This document shows positions 1 through 7,680 of a stretch of DNA of 27,126 nt, in pieces. How positions within the stretch are numbered: the stretch's first letter is position 1; the number at the start of each line of letters is the position of its first letter. The notes below the pieces were generated by a model, which saw only the letters and a list, made by a program, of their open reading frames with translations, was not told where the DNA came from and ran no database searches. The DNA comes from JANQLU01 sp964434955. GTDB lineage: Bacteria > Planctomycetota > Planctomycetia > Pirellulales > Pirellulaceae. Position numbers and translations under genes: made by a program. Location of the stretch: contig CAYSXI010000056.1 of NCBI GenBank assembly GCA_964434955.1, positions 1 to 27,126 on the forward strand. The letters are read 5' to 3'.

Positions 1-253
1 CTTCTCGAATATCCGAGATTTGATCCTCGGAAAGCTCTAGCTCTTTCTGGACGTCTTCGCGGCGCAGAAGGCCTTGAAGACCGCCTCCACCACGCTGGCC
101 GCCACCGAATTGGCCGCCCTGGCGACCACCGAAACCGCCGCGTCCACCGCGACCACCCCGGCCTCCGCCTTGAGCCATCGCGTCGGATACACACAAAACC
201 AATGCCAGGGAAAATACGAACCCTGTGACAACAAATTTCTTAGAAATGGACAT
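1..253 (-). CDS. Secreted Gly/Arg-rich protein, 5' part only
   Basis: The gene starts at ATG 253 and runs off the window edge; 84 codons are visible. A GGGAG Shine-Dalgarno-like sequence lies about 6 bases before the ATG, which supports this start. Residues 1-27 form a signal peptide (basic SKK, hydrophobic core FVVTGFVFSLALVLCV, likely cleavage after DAMA). Residues 28-58 are almost pure Gly/Arg/Gln with repeated RGG and GGQ words. A charged helical stretch follows (RREDVQKELELSEDQISDIR). Small secreted proteins with an RGG/GGQ linker followed by an LxLxxDQ-type helix are common in Planctomycetes and resemble Spy/CpxP-like LTxxQ proteins. That likeness is inference, and the function is unknown. 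A different reading frame over the same DNA also stays open (37-234), but it lacks this signal peptide plus helix logic. Confidence 0.8.
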   Translation of the reverse strand, partial: MSISKKFVVTGFVFSLALVLCVSDAMAQGGGRGGRGGRGGFGGRQGGQFGGGQRGGGGLQGLLRREDVQKELELSEDQISDIRE

Positions 254-402
254 TTACGTCTCCCAGGAACAAGGATCGTCGGGACAAATGAGGGCGTTTC
301 CCGACCAATTTAGTGCAATTGCAGATTTGTACGGTATCTATACCGGTCCCAGCATCGGTGGGGGACAGGATTGCGAAAAAAAAATTGGAGCCAACCGAAG
401 AC

Positions 403-1368
403 TTATTTCCGCAACGATCGCAGGTCCAAACGACGAAGGTTGCCTTGGGCTCCGCCAACGACCAGCGCGTCCCCACCTGGAGACATGGCGATTGCGTAAG
501 CCCATTCGCCAAGTCCTTCCATTTCGCCAAGAAGCTCAACATCCTCGAAGTTGACGAATCGTACCTTCCCGTCAACGCAGCTGACGGCGACTCGATTCTT
601 GTCCAGCCAAATGATATCCAAAGGTTCGGAATCCAATCGGATAAACCTCATCATTCGACCAATTTTGGGCTGCCAGAATCGGATGGTGCGATCCCGGCCT
701 GCGGAAGCGAGCACGTTCAAACCTTCCGATTCGGGGCGCAAAGACAGTTTGAGTACGGGTTTTGTGTGCTGCCGCAAGTTGCGTCGAGGTTTTTCGGATT
801 CTCGGCTCCAGACTCTTAGTGAAAGATCGTCACCCGCAGTTACGATTTCACCTCCCTTCAGAATTTGAACGGCATTGACGGAGCGCGAATGGCCTTTCAA
901 GGTCCTGGTCACTTTCTCCGATTCGATGTCCCAAACTGCGACGGTGCGATCCATGCTCGCCGTAATGAGTTTGTCGTTCCCGTCGAAAACCATGGAACGA
1001 ACGGAATCGTCGTGATCCGCCAACGTCTTCAATAATTTGCATTCGGGCCAAGAGTAAATTTCGACGATACCTTCCTCGGACGGGTTGCCGCCACCTACCG
1101 CGAATCTTTTTCCATTTGGCGCGAAACGAACGCAATGCAAGTTTGCGATTGAAAGACTGACTTTCTTGGTCGACTTCAAGCTGGGCCAGGCAAAAATCTC
1201 CAGCCCGGTTTGCGAACAAGCCACGACCGATTTCCCATCCGGCGAAAAAGCAATATCGGTGATCGGTGGATTCTCTTGCCCAACCGTTTCCGAATGGGAA
1301 ACAACGAATCCAATCACAGAAACGATTATGGGAAGTACACGATTTGATAGGTCACGAAAACAATGCAT
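403..1368 (-). CDS. Secreted WD40-repeat beta-propeller protein
   Basis: This is a 321-residue protein with a signal peptide (MHCFRDLSNRVLPIIVSVIGFVVS) followed by successive WD40-type blades. Visible blade signatures include ITDIAFSPDGKSVVA, VRSMVFDGNDKLITASMDRT, TVAVWDIES, HSRSVNAVQILKGG, LSLRVWSRESE and AIAMSPGGDALVVGGA. WD40 propellers are protein-interaction platforms; no enzymatic residue set is visible, so no specific function is given. I chose ATG 1368 because the open frame upstream has only a TTG at 1443 and the signal peptide begins at 1368. It is divergent from the hydrolase starting at 1447, leaving 78 bases for two promoters. Downstream on the minus strand a run of nine T follows the stop after a weak stem, a possible but poor terminator. 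Confidence 0.85.
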   Translation of the reverse strand: MHCFRDLSNRVLPIIVSVIGFVVSHSETVGQENPPITDIAFSPDGKSVVACSQTGLEIFAWPSLKSTKKVSLSIANLHCVRFAPNGKRFAVGGGNPSEEGIVEIYSWPECKLLKTLADHDDSVRSMVFDGNDKLITASMDRTVAVWDIESEKVTRTLKGHSRSVNAVQILKGGEIVTAGDDLSLRVWSRESEKPRRNLRQHTKPVLKLSLRPESEGLNVLASAGRDRTIRFWQPKIGRMMRFIRLDSEPLDIIWLDKNRVAVSCVDGKVRFVNFEDVELLGEMEGLGEWAYAIAMSPGGDALVVGGAQGNLRRLDLRSLRK

Positions 1369-1446
1369 TACAGTTTGACGCGATAAGTTAAGATGGCATC
1401 GCAAATATTGAAATTGGAAAGACTGGCTTACTCGATTTCTCAACTC

Positions 1447-4400
1447 ATGATGATATCACGCATCGCAAGTCAAAGGCTGCTATTCTCAACTGGAATCGTA
1501 TTGAATTGCTGGCTCGTCGCCTGGGCGGTTAACGGTGAGGGCCAGGAGCCGGAAACAATGCGAGCGCTGGATAACGGAGCAGCGCCAAACAGCTTTGAAA
1601 AGTTGTGGGAGAGCTTTGATCCTCGCGCCGAACCTCTTGAGGCCGAGATTCTTCATGAATGGGAGCAGGATGATGTCATTCTCCGAGTCGTTCGGTTTCG
1701 CATCGGAGTATTCAAAGGCAAAAAAGCCAAGCTTGCCGCCGTTTATGGTTTCCCCAAGAATCGCAAACCGGAGCAGCGTTTACCCGGTTTACTCCAAATT
1801 CATGGTGGCGGGCAATACGCGGACTATCGGGCCTGCGTCGCCAATGCAAAACGCGGATACGCCACCATTTCGATTTCCTGGGCCGGACGGATAACCGCAC
1901 CCGGCTACAACATCGGGCCCGAGGGCGTCAAGATATTCTGGGACGAGGCGAAGACGAACAAAAAAGTTCGCTCAACGACCGATTGGGGAGCATTGGATGC
2001 CTATCATGCCCCGAGCCGTTTCAGCGGCAGCCCGTTCACCGATTTGAGCCCCGCATCCTGGACGTTGGATTCGGTTGAATCGCCAAGAAACAGCGGTTGG
2101 TTCTTGTGTGCCCTGGCAGCCAGGCGGGCCCTGACGTTTTTGGAAAAGCAAGAAGAAATTAACCCAAACGCCCTAGGAGTCTACGGACATTCCATGGGTG
2201 GCAAGCTGACCGTAATGACCGCGTCTGACTCTCGGGTCAAAGCGGCGGCGCCCTCCTGCGGTGGTATCAGCGATCGAGTCCATCGCAGCAAACTCTACCA
2301 ACAAACGATCACTGACAACGTCTCCTTGCGTCAGATTTCCTGCCCGATCTTCTTTCTTTGCCCGGCCAATGACTTTCACGGTCGCATCGGCGATCTGCCA
2401 CTCGCGTTAAATGAAATCAAGAGTCGCGATTGGCGAGTGAATTGTTCACCGCACCACAATCATCAGGATACGGCGGAATACGAAGTTGCAACGCTGCTTT
2501 GGTTCGATCAACACTTGAAGCATTCCTTTCAGACGCCCAAAACTCCTCGTGCCAAACTGAAGGTCGACAAAAAAAGCGGCAGCGCCTTTCTAAAAGTCGA
2601 CCCCGATTCGTCCATGAAGATTAGTGCTGTTGACGTCTATTACACCTATCAAGGAGAGCCGAACGAGCAATCAAGTGACTTGCGAAAAGTGATCCACCGA
2701 TTTTGGCATCATTCGTCCTGCACAAAGAACGAAGATGGCTGGACCGCTCCCATCGAAGTCGTTCGCTTGGATCGACCTATTTGGGTATATGCCAACGTCC
2801 AGTATCAACTTGATGAGCCGGTAACCGGAGCTGGATACTATTACCGCGAATACACGGCGAACACGTTTCAACTTTCTTCCAACTTGATCCAACTTTCTTC
2901 AAGCGAACTACAGGGGCTTGGAGCAAAACAACGAAATGCCTCGCGTCAAGAATTGATCGAAGACTTCGAGGGAGCCTGGAGCAAGGAGTGGTTCAGTTAC
3001 CGACCAGATGGCTGGCCGCGCACCACGCACAAAATCAATTCGCCGATCTGGAAGGCTCCTCATGGTGCTCAGTTGTCGATGGAAGTCCGCTCTGCAATGC
3101 GCAACAAGCTGGTGGTGACCCTGGATCAGTATGTCGCTGAGCTCCAGCTGGAAGGTGGCAACCAATGGCAAAAGCTGGTCATTCGTGCGTCGCAGTTTCG
3201 TGACTTCAACGGTAAGCCTCTGGAGAGTTTTTCGGATACGAAACGATTGAGTTTGGGGCACGTGGAAACGCTTCGACCGAACCGTGGTACCGCCGGAAAG
3301 CCGAAACAGTTCGGAGGAATTTGGCGCGGGATAGCCCCCGAGTTTCGAGAATTGAGGTGGGACGAGAGTTATTCGTTCCTTGACCGAACAAGACAAAAGC
3401 AAGCCCAATCCGACTACAGGTGGACGCGCGATCACATTCAGGTTGGCGTGCGTTGGCAGCCATTCATTGGAAGACCGAAGGCCAATGAATTTGACGCGCG
3501 GCGGCCGGTGATTTCTGAGTCGAGCAGCTACGTTCAGTTCTGGGCCAGTTGGCCCGCCATCGAACCCCAGCGGGAAAACATCGACTACGAAAAGAAACCC
3601 TCTCCTGGCCTCCAAGCGCTGGAACAGGCCGTTGATGAATGTAGACGTATGGGCCTCAAAGTCGAATTCGTGTTGATGCACTGCCCTGCCTGGGCATCGA
3701 CAAGTGGCAAGCCCGGAGGTTTTCGACCGAGGGATGGTTTGTTTGAAAGCCATGTTGCCCGACTAGCCAAGCATTTCAAAGGTCGCGTCGATGCCTATCA
3801 ACTCGCCCACGAAGCCAACCTGGAAGGCATGATGCGCGGTGCAGATGCCAAATTTATGATCGACGAAATATTGGCTACGGGTGCAAAAACAGTTCGCGAA
3901 ATTTACCAGGCAAAGCCAGCTCGGCCCGTCCTGGTTTCAACGACAGGCATGTCACCCTGCCAAGGTTGTCCAACCATTGAAGGCCTCGTCGGCGGCGGGG
4001 CCAAAGCCGTATCCCACTTTTACGATTTAATGATCGCCAATCAGTCGTTGATGCGGAACGTTGATGCGCTAAACCTGAATGTCTCCGATCACGGAAACGG
4101 TTTCGGCAGTATGGATGGAAAGGTCATCGACTCGGTCTGGGGTCAATTCGATCTGCTTCGGAGAAAGTTAGACAAGGCCGGACAACAGAAGAAGGCCATC
4201 ATGGCTTCGGAGTCTTGGATCGTTTGGGACGATGCGAACAGTGCCCGTGATATCAACGGTGACGGAAAAAAAGATGAACAGGACGCGGTTTTCAAAACGG
4301 TCGCTATCTATGGCAAGTGCCTTGAACGGGGGCTAAACACGATCAACTTGCCCTGGTCTGACAACTCGAGCGCGTGGGCGATGGGGCTTACCAAACGGCG

Positions 4401-5076
4401 AGACTACAACGGTCGCATCCAACAAATCCGCCCCGACTTGGTTGTATCAGCCGAAGACGGCGGGCCAGGAATTGTAACTCGCAAACTTGCGCTTCGCGGT
4501 AGCGATACCAACTTTACCATTCACGACGGCTCGGGAAAGGTGTTTTCGAAAACCAGTTATTCGAACGCCTCGGACCCCTGGCACGTCCATGCCTACTTCT
4601 GGCGTTGGTACGCGCAAATCGCTTGTGGGAGCCATGAAGCAATTCGGCATGCTATCGCCGGGGAAAAGGGCAATGATATCCGTGTAATGGGGCCGGCGTT
4701 TTCTGGGCGCCAGCGTTATCGCATCTGTTCGTGGGATCGGACGCGAAGAGTTTTTACGGTCCTTGTGTTTGCGGGCGGAGCAACTGGCAATTCTCCTGCA
4801 ACGATCGAAATTCCCGCCCGCATCCAATCGGGAAAGTACTACAACAATGACTCCTCACCGATCGACTTTCGAGGCGAAGGTGCCGAGGACGGTGCTCAAT
4901 ACTATGCGCGCGTGATCACCAAAGATATGAGTCGGCAAAATGGCAAAGACATTAAACCTGTCTACTTCGAGACGGAAAAAGCGCGGGTTATCGACGGAAA
5001 ACTTGAAGTCGTTGTTCCCAACATGAATCGGTTCACGGCCGTCGAATTTGTGCCTTTGAACCAATCAAAAAAGTGA
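1447..5076 (+). CDS. Secreted alpha/beta-hydrolase (esterase-like) fused to a glycoside-hydrolase-like TIM-barrel domain
   Basis: With ATG 1447 the protein has 1209 residues; ATG 1393 is an in-frame alternative, but 1447 puts a signal peptide (RLLFSTGIVLNCWLVAWAVNG) at the N-terminus. Residues ~60-360 resemble acetyl-xylan-esterase/dienelactone hydrolases: LLQIHGGGQYADY oxyanion region, nucleophile elbow GHSMGG with Ser249, CPANDFHG as likely acid region and HHNHQD as likely His. A middle beta-rich part (~370-640) contains a stretch reading like a carbohydrate-binding module. Residues ~660-1090 resemble a clan GH-A barrel: QFWASWPAIEP, FVLMHCPAWAS, HEANLEG with Glu789 as candidate acid, and MASESWIVW with Glu922 as candidate nucleophile. 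An EF-hand/dockerin-type loop (DINGDGKKDEQD, 935-946) follows directly. The pairing suggests deacylation and cleavage of an acylated polysaccharide. The exact GH family and substrate are not assigned. Confidence 0.8.
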   Translation: MMISRIASQRLLFSTGIVLNCWLVAWAVNGEGQEPETMRALDNGAAPNSFEKLWESFDPRAEPLEAEILHEWEQDDVILRVVRFRIGVFKGKKAKLAAVYGFPKNRKPEQRLPGLLQIHGGGQYADYRACVANAKRGYATISISWAGRITAPGYNIGPEGVKIFWDEAKTNKKVRSTTDWGALDAYHAPSRFSGSPFTDLSPASWTLDSVESPRNSGWFLCALAARRALTFLEKQEEINPNALGVYGHSMGGKLTVMTASDSRVKAAAPSCGGISDRVHRSKLYQQTITDNVSLRQISCPIFFLCPANDFHGRIGDLPLALNEIKSRDWRVNCSPHHNHQDTAEYEVATLLWFDQHLKHSFQTPKTPRAKLKVDKKSGSAFLKVDPDSSMKISAVDVYYTYQGEPNEQSSDLRKVIHRFWHHSSCTKNEDGWTAPIEVVRLDRPIWVYANVQYQLDEPVTGAGYYYREYTANTFQLSSNLIQLSSSELQGLGAKQRNASRQELIEDFEGAWSKEWFSYRPDGWPRTTHKINSPIWKAPHGAQLSMEVRSAMRNKLVVTLDQYVAELQLEGGNQWQKLVIRASQFRDFNGKPLESFSDTKRLSLGHVETLRPNRGTAGKPKQFGGIWRGIAPEFRELRWDESYSFLDRTRQKQAQSDYRWTRDHIQVGVRWQPFIGRPKANEFDARRPVISESSSYVQFWASWPAIEPQRENIDYEKKPSPGLQALEQAVDECRRMGLKVEFVLMHCPAWASTSGKPGGFRPRDGLFESHVARLAKHFKGRVDAYQLAHEANLEGMMRGADAKFMIDEILATGAKTVREIYQAKPARPVLVSTTGMSPCQGCPTIEGLVGGGAKAVSHFYDLMIANQSLMRNVDALNLNVSDHGNGFGSMDGKVIDSVWGQFDLLRRKLDKAGQQKKAIMASESWIVWDDANSARDINGDGKKDEQDAVFKTVAIYGKCLERGLNTINLPWSDNSSAWAMGLTKRRDYNGRIQQIRPDLVVSAEDGGPGIVTRKLALRGSDTNFTIHDGSGKVFSKTSYSNASDPWHVHAYFWRWYAQIACGSHEAIRHAIAGEKGNDIRVMGPAFSGRQRYRICSWDRTRRVFTVLVFAGGATGNSPATIEIPARIQSGKYYNNDSSPIDFRGEGAEDGAQYYARVITKDMSRQNGKDIKPVYFETEKARVIDGKLEVVVPNMNRFTAVEFVPLNQSKK

Positions 5077-5080
5077 TTGC

Positions 5081-6784
5081 TCAATTCCGACTTGGCTGGA
5101 CTTGTACCTCCAGCTCGAGAACCACCGGGCGATGATCGGAAATGACCGGTTCGTCAATCACGTCAATCTCAATCACCTTGAAAGCCTTCTTGGGCCGAAA
5201 CATGATAAAGTCGATTTCAGTTCGAGGACGGTCCGAAGAAAACGTAAACCGGTCTGTACCCTTGTTGGGAATGGTCCAGTCATCCTGGAAAAGTTTTATC
5301 ACGTCGGAATCCGGCTTGGAGTTGAAATCGCCGGCAATGATGACCGGCCTTTTTTCCTTCGCCAGGTATTCAAGTAACTTGCTGGCCTGAGCTTGCCGTT
5401 GTTCGGCGGTTGCATAGAAGTGGATGCTGGCAAAGGCAATTGTCGCATTCAGCCTCGGGGGCTTGGTAAGTGCGTAAAGTGAGGTGCGAGGTTCGGCTCC
5501 ATCGGGAAGCCGTAAATTCTTGACGGCTTTCAGGTCCGAGCGTGACAACATGGCCATACCATATTTGCCCTTTTGGTAGTTGAAGAAACTTCCAAATGAA
5601 TGGTTTAAACCCGTCAGCTCGCCGAGTACTTTGGCTTGGTCGACCTGCTTGGTCCGCTGGGTCTTGTAGTCAATTTCCTGAAGCGCGACCAAGTCGGGAT
5701 TCAGCCTGCGAATGACTTGAGCGGCCCGGGCGAGATCGACTTTCCCGTCGTTGCCCTGACCATGTTTAATGTTGTAAGCCAATACACGAATTCGTCTGGG
5801 CCATTTGGAAGCCTCGATTCCGAGTGGGGCTGGCAAATCCAAAGGCGGTTTCCGCTCCGCCTCCGCAAGCGACTGGCTGCCATTCAACTTGGTGTTTTCG
5901 TTTTCGATCTCGCCACCGGTCGCGAGATAGAACCGGTCGTTTTCTGTTCCGGAATCAATGTTAAGGAGAGGATTGCGATCTGCCGTGAATCGTGTGCGGG
6001 TCAGCGGCAGCCATTTTTTCTCTCCGGTCATCACCCAGCCATTCCCGAAAGAGGCTCGGCGGTTTTCATGCGGTGATTTTCCGTCGCGACGAAAATCTTC
6101 GACGAAGGAGTAATACCCACGAAGCAAATGTCCATTGGCCAACGTTGAAAACGTCGCCATGTGTTGCCAGCGTCCAAGCCTTGGCAAAAAGACATACCCG
6201 GCGTATTGGGTTCGTTCACTCCCCTGCTCTTTCCTGGCAAAGACGACAAATCGAATCGTCTCGCCCACTTTCCAGTCATAATCAAAAAAAGACTGACCGC
6301 CGGTGCCTTCGCCACCAAAACGCTTTACACGAACGCCCTTCCCTGACGATATCGTTTTGACTCTTCTTTGTTCGGGCGTGGTGTTGGGGTTGTTTTGTTT
6401 GCCAGGTTCCCAAACGGAAAACAAAACGACTTTCTTTTTATTACCCAATTCCTGGATTCCAAAGTAGCCCTTGCTGAAACCGCAGGCCATGAAATAAGAG
6501 GCGGTCGATGATTTTTCAACGGTTGCCTCGTTATAGAACGCGATCGACTCCGGAGCCTCGTACCAAAGGTGAACGGAGCGAGCGGCTCGCGGATTCTGAC
6601 TGAAGGCTTCGGCCGCAAAACCGCAACAAAGGCCCAGTAGCAATAGCGTTCTCAAAGCGCTCAATGGAATTTCCCCCAAACGTCGCCGTGCGGAATACGG
6701 CTTCCAAATTTTTTTTGAGATGGCGAACCAGGGCCAGTTCCCGTGGCTACATTCGAAACTGGAAGAGGGCGCGGGTGTCGCCAT
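5081..6784 (-). CDS. DUF3472 domain fused to endonuclease/exonuclease/phosphatase (EEP) domain, secreted
   Basis: This is a 567-residue protein from ATG 6784. A hydrophobic signal segment (LRTLLLLGLCCGFAAEAFSQ) begins only at residue 44, so a shorter start at TTG 6664 or 6679 is possible. Residues ~70-270 match the DUF3472 pattern (SVHLWYEAPES, FYNEATVEKSSTASYF, GYFGIQEL, VFARKEQGSERTQYAGY). Residues 331-560 form a complete EEP fold: YNIKHGQG with Asn338, ALQEID with Glu370, SIHFYA, GDFNSKPDSD (485-494) and the C-terminal SDHRPV with Asp550/His551. EEP proteins are Mg2+-dependent phosphodiesterases acting on nucleic acids, phospholipids or sugar phosphates, so the substrate cannot be read from sequence. 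It faces the hydrolase gene tail to tail with a 4-base gap and lies 22 bases downstream of a membrane miniprotein, so those two may be co-transcribed. Confidence 0.88.
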   Translation of the reverse strand: MATPAPSSSFECSHGNWPWFAISKKIWKPYSARRRLGEIPLSALRTLLLLGLCCGFAAEAFSQNPRAARSVHLWYEAPESIAFYNEATVEKSSTASYFMACGFSKGYFGIQELGNKKKVVLFSVWEPGKQNNPNTTPEQRRVKTISSGKGVRVKRFGGEGTGGQSFFDYDWKVGETIRFVVFARKEQGSERTQYAGYVFLPRLGRWQHMATFSTLANGHLLRGYYSFVEDFRRDGKSPHENRRASFGNGWVMTGEKKWLPLTRTRFTADRNPLLNIDSGTENDRFYLATGGEIENENTKLNGSQSLAEAERKPPLDLPAPLGIEASKWPRRIRVLAYNIKHGQGNDGKVDLARAAQVIRRLNPDLVALQEIDYKTQRTKQVDQAKVLGELTGLNHSFGSFFNYQKGKYGMAMLSRSDLKAVKNLRLPDGAEPRTSLYALTKPPRLNATIAFASIHFYATAEQRQAQASKLLEYLAKEKRPVIIAGDFNSKPDSDVIKLFQDDWTIPNKGTDRFTFSSDRPRTEIDFIMFRPKKAFKVIEIDVIDEPVISDHRPVVLELEVQVQPSRN

Positions 6785-6806
6785 CGCGCATCAATGCCAA
6801 GAGGTC

Positions 6807-6947
6807 TTATTGCCAAATCGCCAGCGAAAGCAATGCGACGACAATTGCTGCGGCAAATCCGACCCCAACCAAGCCGCCAATCATGATGTAAGGAATGTTC
6901 TCTTTGTTCGTGAGGAATTCCTGGATGTCCAATTTGGATTCTGGCAT
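6807..6947 (-). CDS. Membrane miniprotein, 46 residues
   Basis: Reading the minus strand from ATG 6947 gives a 46-residue protein ending at TAA 6807. The first 18 residues are polar and charged (MPESKLDIQEFLTNKENI). The rest is one Gly/Ala/Val-rich transmembrane helix (PYIMIGGLVGVGFAAAIVV ... ALLSLAIWQ) running to the C-terminus. The stop is 22 bases before the start of the DUF3472/EEP gene, suggesting one transcript. No Shine-Dalgarno is seen, but that is normal for this genome type. A polar N-tail plus single clean helix with no helix-breaking residues is hard to get by chance, which is the main support. The function is unknown; it could be a small accessory subunit or a regulator at the membrane. 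Confidence 0.6.
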   Translation of the reverse strand: MPESKLDIQEFLTNKENIPYIMIGGLVGVGFAAAIVVALLSLAIWQ

Positions 6948-6986
6948 GACTACTTTCGCTATTCAGAAAATGGTGCTTTTGGGAGG

Positions 6987-7006
6987 CGCCCGCCCCGCGG
7001 CAGGCG
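6987..7006. other. GC-rich hairpin between two minus-strand genes
   Basis: Arms 6987-6994 and 6999-7006 pair over seven of eight positions (CGCC-c-GCC against GGC-a-GGCG) around a four-base loop. The hairpin lies between the stop of the four-helix membrane protein (7150) and the start of the miniprotein (6947). No T-tract follows on either strand, so it is not a canonical intrinsic terminator; it could be a processing or attenuation structure. Confidence 0.35.
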
Positions 7007-7149
7007 GCCAAATTTGTCTTCTCTATTATCAAAAGTTTTCCGATCGATTTTGTCAATCATCGATTGGCTTCAAATCGACGGAATCGGCGGCAATATGCAA
7101 TTTTTGAATTCTTGGTTGGCCGCCAGAATGGCCGTGCCAATTTTCTTTG

Positions 7150-7623
7150 TCATTTCACGACTTGGGGCCTGGTCTGGCAGATCATTCCGATCAGGCCGAT
7201 TAGGCACAGCCATTGTAGAGTGCTGGTCCAAAGGTATACCCGGTGGAGGAAGTAGAATTTGTCCTTGTCGAGGATTGAAAACTGATTGGCGTCCAGCAGT
7301 GAGTCCATCTGGGGGTGGAGATAAAACAGTAATCCAAGCCCCAAACCAAACAGGAGTGTCAACGCGATGAACGCGCGATTTCCCGTGCGAGATCGGAGTT
7401 CTCTGGACGCCAGCCATTCCCAAACCAACCCGATAAGCAGGATCGAGTTGGCAATGTTAATGCGGTGTGTCACTTGCTGCGTTACAAAGCCTTGCGTGCG
7501 CGCGTCCAATACGTCCGTGCCAATCGGAACAACGATCGAAGCATAAAACGTAAACCCACCAAATGCGAATGTTAGCATCGCGAACAATACGAACAGTCGC
7601 ACCCTCGAATATTTCTGCATCAT
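7150..7623 (-). CDS. Four-helix integral membrane protein of unknown function
   Basis: This is a 157-residue protein from ATG 7623; an in-frame TTG at 7659 would add 12 residues. It has four hydrophobic segments: VRLFVLFAMLTFAFGGFTFY, IANSILLIGLVWEWLA, AFIALTLLFGLGLGLLFYL and LQWLCLIGLIGMIC. A conserved-looking first loop (VVPIGTDVLDARTQGFVTQQ) and the phrase THRIN precede helix 2. The layout of small four-helix proteins with a GG-x-x-F motif at the end of helix 1 resembles DUF4149/TMEM205-like proteins, but I do not see enough to assign that family. Its start follows the stop of the PQQ-propeller gene by 57 bases (21 if TTG is used) on the same strand, so the two are probably one operon. Confidence 0.8.
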   Translation of the reverse strand: MMQKYSRVRLFVLFAMLTFAFGGFTFYASIVVPIGTDVLDARTQGFVTQQVTHRINIANSILLIGLVWEWLASRELRSRTGNRAFIALTLLFGLGLGLLFYLHPQMDSLLDANQFSILDKDKFYFLHRVYLWTSTLQWLCLIGLIGMICQTRPQVVK

Positions 7624-7680
7624 TGATGGCCAGCCAGTAAATGCAAGCTCGTCCGACAAGGTAGCCGAACGCTCATCTCA

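Noticed and set aside
37..234. Minus-strand open frame over the Gly/Arg-rich gene
   Set aside because: The overlapping frame from ATG 253 has a ribosome-binding site, signal peptide and coherent domain order; this one is Ala/Val-rich noise from GC-rich codons.
2908..3753. 281-codon minus-strand frame inside the esterase/glycosidase gene
   Set aside because: It is antisense to a well-supported plus-strand protein and shows no motif.
6661..7056. 131-codon minus-strand frame between the EEP gene and the four-helix protein
   Set aside because: It overlaps both the EEP gene start and the better supported membrane miniprotein, and it has no coherent features.
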